Below are positions 34,461 through 38,113 of a DNA stretch of 38,113 nt, in pieces. The notes beneath the pieces are model-generated. The model was given only the letters and a program-made list of their open reading frames with translations. It was not told the origin of the DNA and searched no databases. The DNA comes from JBKPCD01 sp046727175 (GTDB lineage Bacteria > Acidobacteriota > Vicinamibacteria > Vicinamibacterales > 2-12-FULL-66-21), in contig JBKPCD010000241.1 of the NCBI GenBank assembly GCA_046727175.1, positions 1 through 38,113 on the forward strand. Reading direction: 5' to 3'. Positions within the stretch are counted from its first letter, which is position 1, and each line of letters opens with the position of its first letter. The position numbers were made by a program, and so were the translations under genes.

Positions 34461-34650
34461 AATAGTCGATTCGACGGAGCGACGAAGCACCGACTCACCC
34501 CCAGTATTCCTCCACGAAAAAACAATGATTCGGACTGTTAGTTCCCGCCCGTTGCGACGCTAATAACGAAGACGACTCGTGCAACTCGAGCGCTAGATTC
34601 AGCTTTGTGTTTTCCCGGCCGGAGTGCAGAATAGCGCCTCTGGGGGGCAC
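34461..34650. other. Spacer without recognisable gene
   Basis: Between the pseudogene and the GTCCGG repeat array I see no gene, RNA or clear promoter. The composition is less GC-rich than its neighbours around 34510-34570. It may be the remainder of the deletion that removed the rest of the permease. Confidence 0.4.
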
Positions 34651-34780
34651 GTCCGGTCAAAACCGGTCGGATTCGAAAGATCCGGCTGGAGCCGGACTCT
34701 ACGCGGTCCGGCTGAAGCCAGATTCCACATACCCGGCCGAAACCGGAGGCTACACCTCCGGCGCAAAGCTGGATCCGGCA
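34651..34780. repeat. Tandem degenerate GTCCGGCTGAAGCCGGAC hairpin units
   Basis: Four to five units of about 27 bases begin near 34651, 34680, 34706, 34733 and 34759. They have the form TCCGGCTGGAGCCGGACTC-TACGCG, TCCGGCTGAAGCCAGATTC and GGCCGAAACCGGAGGC-TAC. Each has a small inverted repeat and most have a TAC-containing link. The same core stands singly at 16855-16872. The array ends just before the likely start of the next gene. Confidence 0.65.
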
Positions 34781-34788
34781 GGTGCTAC

Positions 34789-37746
34789 GTGCTGCGCGCA
34801 CCGCTGTTTTGCGGCGTTCATGCTAGGGTCGGACGCTCTGGTCCGAGCCCTCTGCGTGTCGGGTTGCTTGCACTCGGCATCACGCTGATTGTCGGCTCCG
34901 TATCGGCGCGGAGCCAGGATCAATCCGGGGCGCTCTACGACATTCCGCTCCCGGGCGGTCTCCCTCGCGCATTGGCTGTAATCGGCGATCGCGTTCCTGC
35001 CGATCGCGGCCAATTCCTTCTCGAATTCATCCGCCGGACATATAGCGGCCTGGTGAGACGTGATCGTCGCGACCAGGCGTTACAAGCGTTGCTCTCACAT
35101 CTCGAACGCTCGCAGGGTGAGACTGTCGCGTTGCCACTCTCCGAAACGCTGCCCCTGCCGCTTCCGCCGGCGCTCTGGACCGAGACGGTTTTCGGAGGCC
35201 GTACGAAGCCACAATCACTCGTCTCCGCGATACTCCAGTCGCGCGACGCGTCGCTGCTCTATTGCGCCCTGCTCTCGCTGGACGATGGAACGCGATCCTG
35301 GTTTGCCGGGCAGCCTGCGCTCGTTCGTGAAGTGGCAACGCGTCATGCGGCCGCGTTCCTCGTCGCAGCGCCGGGTCTGCGTGTCTCGGCCGGCGTCGTG
35401 AACGTGCCCGGCGGCGAGATCGCACAACCTGTCTGGGAGGCGCTCGTCGGTCGTTCGGTGAAGGAAGCGGCTGACTTCGTCCGCGCTCTGTTGTCCGAAC
35501 GTGACAAGCGGCTTCCCTACTTCTTTGGCGCGGTGGGACAGTTGACGCCCGTCCAGATCCGGGCGCTGCTGAATCTCGATGCGCCCGACGTGCCGAGCCG
35601 CGTTGCAGCCGCACGCTCGTTGCAGAAGGTGTTCGAGCGCATCGCAGTCGCATGGAACATCGATGACCAGCCGTTCTGGCGACCTTTGTACGATCCAGCG
35701 CTCCTTGTCGCGGACCTTGCGATCGATGCGGAAGGGAAACCGTTTGTGCCCGGCACTCGCCGCTTCTGGAGCGGCGTATTCGCCGAAATCGATCGCGCGA
35801 GACCAGAGGAAGTCACCGGGGTTGGAGGCGAACGCGGTTCCGACAGGGCAACGGTGGATCTCCCATGGCTCTGCGAGCAGGTCTTCAAGGCAGTTCCGAA
35901 CTGGCGGCGTCGCTATCACGTCGTCCTGTTCGCTGGCCGTACGCTGAAGCGGATCGATCCGTCCCGCGAGCGCGATGCGATCGAAGCGTTGCGTGCCGTC
36001 GCAGTCTATCCGGCGCTCGCGATGTCGCTCGAGCGCGCGGGAGTTACCGACGTGACGCAATTTGCCGCGGCATCGCGGCGGGCCGCGCAGCTCGCGACGA
36101 TCGACGACCGCACGCGAGCGGGGCGCGCGCTGGCACAGTTCCAGGGCGCGCTGGCGCTGCTCACGCGAGCAGCCAGTCGCGGGAACCTCCCGCTGTCGGC
36201 GTTGTCGGCCCATGTCTCTTCGCTGGCCGCACTGCAGCCCAACGAGCGTGGCGATTATGACGGACGGCTGCTGCGTTGGCTCGATAGCAGCCTCCTCGAG
36301 CCTTCAGCAAAGACGATTGCAAGCGGTGCGTCTGCTGGAACATCGGGCGACGACGATGAGACGGTCGAGGGAGACGCCGATAAGAGTCTGGTGCAGACCC
36401 TCGCGGGCGCAGTTGCATCGGCGCCCCAGTTCGTCGAATGGGAAGGCACGCGCTATCGGGTCGATCTGGCAGCGTCGGAAACGATCCGTCTCGCAAAACT
36501 GCTCGGCGACGACGCTCCACCTTACGTGTCGGCCGCACGATCCGTGCTGCGAATCGCAGACGCGGTGGAAGCGACGGGACTGGCGGCTCGTAGTCTGCGC
36601 GAGCACAACGATGCGCTCACGCGCGTCACGGACGCGGTTGGCTGCCACGATCCCGTGCGGTGGAAGGGCACCGATGTTTGTGGTCGTTGCCGCGCAGTTT
36701 CCTCGGCCCTGGAACGAGCGGCACGCAACAGCGACATCAGCGGCGCCCGACGGGTCGCGCCGGAGCTGCGTGTGCTCGCGGACGACCTGCTGGCGCGCGG
36801 CCTGCTGCAGCTGACGTACGCGACGGCGCTCGGGCAGCCGGAACGTGTGTCGGTAACCGCCGACGCCGCGGCAAGGCGTCACGATTTTGGGCTCACCTCT
36901 CCGGCCGATGCACGCACCGCCGCGTGGCAGTTGCCGTCGAAGAAGGACGATACGCCCCGAGGGTGGGTAGTCGCCGGCTCGCTGCTCGGTCTGGACGTGA
37001 AGCTCGCTGAGTTCTCGCTGATCCGACTTTCGACGAAGCCCCCCTTGCAGCGGCCGACGCTGAATGACGAAGACCGCCGAGTGCTCACGGAAGCTGTCGC
37101 GCTCGTCCAGTCCGGGTCGCTCACCGATGCGGATCGCGATGCGATCACTGCCGCACTCCAGCAGGGACGCGCCAGGCTCGCTGCGGTTCGAACGTCCGGC
37201 GAAGCCGCAGCTCTCGCAGACGAGATTCGGTTGAGCCCCGCTCGACGGTCGCTGCTGCCGTGGATCGTCGCGCGCGATCCCGAACGAGTCCCTGCGTTCC
37301 TTTCACCAGCCGAGCTCCTGTCGCTCGGTCGGGAAGGGGTGCCATTACCAGCGCAATTTCAGGCGTGGGGCGCGCCCGCGGAGTCGCGTCTCGGGTGCCT
37401 GTGCCTGCAGCTGATCGAGCGACGCCCCTGGGAAACGCTTGCCGGCCGACACTCGGGCACTCTCGCCAGCGGTTTTCCGGATCTGAATATTCGACTCGCC
37501 GAGCTGCTCGCGGAGCTCCAGATGCCCGCCTCTCTTCTCGGTCCGGTGCTCGCATCGGCCACGCTCGATTTCATCAACGGCGTGACGAGCCGCGATCAGG
37601 ACGATTGGCGGGCACTCGTGGAGTTCGTGCAGGCTCTGCGTCGCGACAAAGTGGAGCAGTACCTCGCACTGCTCACCACCGACGGTCCACTGGTTCCGAG
37701 TGATGCAACGGATCGCAAGGGTGCCGCGGTGGAGGATCGGCGATGA
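34789..37746 (+). CDS. Large exported protein of unknown function
   Basis: I do not recognise this protein of about 985 residues. Near the N-terminus a hydrophobic segment ending GSVSARSQ looks like a signal peptide, so export is likely. The body is mostly helical and has no repeats I can name. Landmarks are YDIPLPGGLPRALAVIGDRV, LPYFFGAVGQLTPVQIRALL, a short cysteine cluster (VGCHDPVRWKGTDVCGRC) near two thirds of the length, and SPARRSLLPWIVARDPERV. The frame has no ATG near the signal. The GTG at 34789, preceded by AGG 6 bases away, is my choice; a TTG at 34864 is possible. The frame is open to 34624, but that part is repeat sequence. It overlaps the next gene by ATGA. Confidence 0.7.
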   Translation: MLRAPLFCGVHARVGRSGPSPLRVGLLALGITLIVGSVSARSQDQSGALYDIPLPGGLPRALAVIGDRVPADRGQFLLEFIRRTYSGLVRRDRRDQALQALLSHLERSQGETVALPLSETLPLPLPPALWTETVFGGRTKPQSLVSAILQSRDASLLYCALLSLDDGTRSWFAGQPALVREVATRHAAAFLVAAPGLRVSAGVVNVPGGEIAQPVWEALVGRSVKEAADFVRALLSERDKRLPYFFGAVGQLTPVQIRALLNLDAPDVPSRVAAARSLQKVFERIAVAWNIDDQPFWRPLYDPALLVADLAIDAEGKPFVPGTRRFWSGVFAEIDRARPEEVTGVGGERGSDRATVDLPWLCEQVFKAVPNWRRRYHVVLFAGRTLKRIDPSRERDAIEALRAVAVYPALAMSLERAGVTDVTQFAAASRRAAQLATIDDRTRAGRALAQFQGALALLTRAASRGNLPLSALSAHVSSLAALQPNERGDYDGRLLRWLDSSLLEPSAKTIASGASAGTSGDDDETVEGDADKSLVQTLAGAVASAPQFVEWEGTRYRVDLAASETIRLAKLLGDDAPPYVSAARSVLRIADAVEATGLAARSLREHNDALTRVTDAVGCHDPVRWKGTDVCGRCRAVSSALERAARNSDISGARRVAPELRVLADDLLARGLLQLTYATALGQPERVSVTADAAARRHDFGLTSPADARTAAWQLPSKKDDTPRGWVVAGSLLGLDVKLAEFSLIRLSTKPPLQRPTLNDEDRRVLTEAVALVQSGSLTDADRDAITAALQQGRARLAAVRTSGEAAALADEIRLSPARRSLLPWIVARDPERVPAFLSPAELLSLGREGVPLPAQFQAWGAPAESRLGCLCLQLIERRPWETLAGRHSGTLASGFPDLNIRLAELLAELQMPASLLGPVLASATLDFINGVTSRDQDDWRALVEFVQALRRDKVEQYLALLTTDGPLVPSDATDRKGAAVEDRR

Positions 37747-38113
37747 AGGCGACGAGGCTTGGCGCTTTCGGCATTGCGGTTCTGCTCTCGTTGCACGCGA
37801 TTCTGACTGCAGACAGCCAAGCGCCGACGCTTCGAATCACGTCGCCGGCCGCCGACGCAATCGTGAGCGGCAGGATGCGCCTGGACGCAACGATCGATCC
37901 GCAGTCGGCAGTTGGCTCGGTCGCCTCGGTCAGCTTCTTCGTCAACGGTCGACTCGTATGCACCATCGAACGGCCGCCGTTCGGGTGCATGTGGGACTCC
38001 GGCGGGGTCCTGCGGGGGCATCACGTCCGCGTCGTTGCAAAGCTCACCGACGGCCGCCAGCTGGTCGACAACGTCCGCACCAAGGACCCCGGGTACTCCG
38101 AGCGGGTCAATGC
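37743..38113 (+). CDS. Exported Ig-like domain protein (cut by window end)
   Basis: The first 123 residues are seen. They begin with a signal peptide (MKATRLGAFGIAVLLSLHAI, cleavage near residue 24-26). A bacterial Ig-like domain follows: PTLRITSPAADAIVSGRMRL, VASVSFFVNGRLVCTI, PPFGCMWDSG and HHVRVVAKLTDGR. Two cysteines (about 72 and 81) may form a disulphide. The ATG overlaps the previous stop (ATGA), so the two proteins are probably made together. Such Ig-like heads are often followed by a VWA-related domain in Acidobacteria, but the continuation is outside the window. Confidence 0.75.
   Translation, partial: MKATRLGAFGIAVLLSLHAILTADSQAPTLRITSPAADAIVSGRMRLDATIDPQSAVGSVASVSFFVNGRLVCTIERPPFGCMWDSGGVLRGHHVRVVAKLTDGRQLVDNVRTKDPGYSERVN

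Noticed and set aside
34651..34780. CRISPR array
   Set aside because: Units of about 27 bases are contiguous and degenerate, with no unique spacers of constant length and no cas genes.

Overview
The window is GC-rich bacterial chromosome. It most likely comes from an acidobacterium, probably of the Vicinamibacteria type. The best clue is a PadR regulator followed by an 883-residue duplicated orphan MacB/FtsX permease (the ADOP family typical of Acidobacteriota), with a decayed second copy beside it. A LolB-like lipoprotein gene and LPS genes indicate a Gram-negative envelope. The taxonomic call rests on gene content and style, not on a marker-gene comparison.

Positions 1-20186 are one continuous minus-strand block of housekeeping genes. 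Read in the direction of transcription the order is: TPR protein, LolB-like lipoprotein, ispE, tRNA-Gln, prs, rplY, pth, rpsF, rpsR, rplI, dnaB, alr, radA, a PIN/TRAM membrane protein, plsC, ispDF, gltX, rlmB, tRNA-Thr(TGT), tRNA-Tyr, tRNA-Gly, tRNA-Thr(GGT), tuf, rpmG. This joins four gene neighbourhoods known from distant bacteria: the proteobacterial lolB-ispE-prs-rplY-pth group, the rpsF-rpsR-rplI-dnaB-alr group, the Bacillus-type radA-yacL-ispD-ispF-gltX-rlmB group, and the enterobacterial thrU-tyrU-glyT-thrT-tufB group. Many junctions are 4-base ATGA or GTGA overlaps.

Positions 20411-24043 (plus strand) hold an envelope glycan cluster: a small Trm112/UPF0434 zinc protein, a family-9 heptosyltransferase-like enzyme, an O-antigen-ligase-like membrane protein and a heptose-7-phosphate kinase. 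A GT39/ArnT-like membrane glycosyltransferase and purH follow on the minus strand (24341-27761). A cold-shock protein (27955-28161, plus) has a consensus promoter and an intrinsic terminator upstream of its start. Two unrecognised minus-strand genes follow, then selA, padR, the ADOP permease, the ADOP pseudogene, a large unrecognised exported protein, and the start of an exported Ig-like protein cut by the window end.

The most unusual content is between and at the edges of genes. Several families of repeats are present: (1) roughly 90-bp GC-rich elements around the translation genes; (2) inverted repeats whose arms are made of degenerate short words, with a different word in each locus; (3) GTCCGGCTGAAGCCGGAC-type hairpins; (4) a 15-bp word repeated in frame inside alr. 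Some of these elements have entered coding sequence (the alr insertion and the rlmB C-terminus). I found no CRISPR array, rRNA, prophage or complete insertion sequence.
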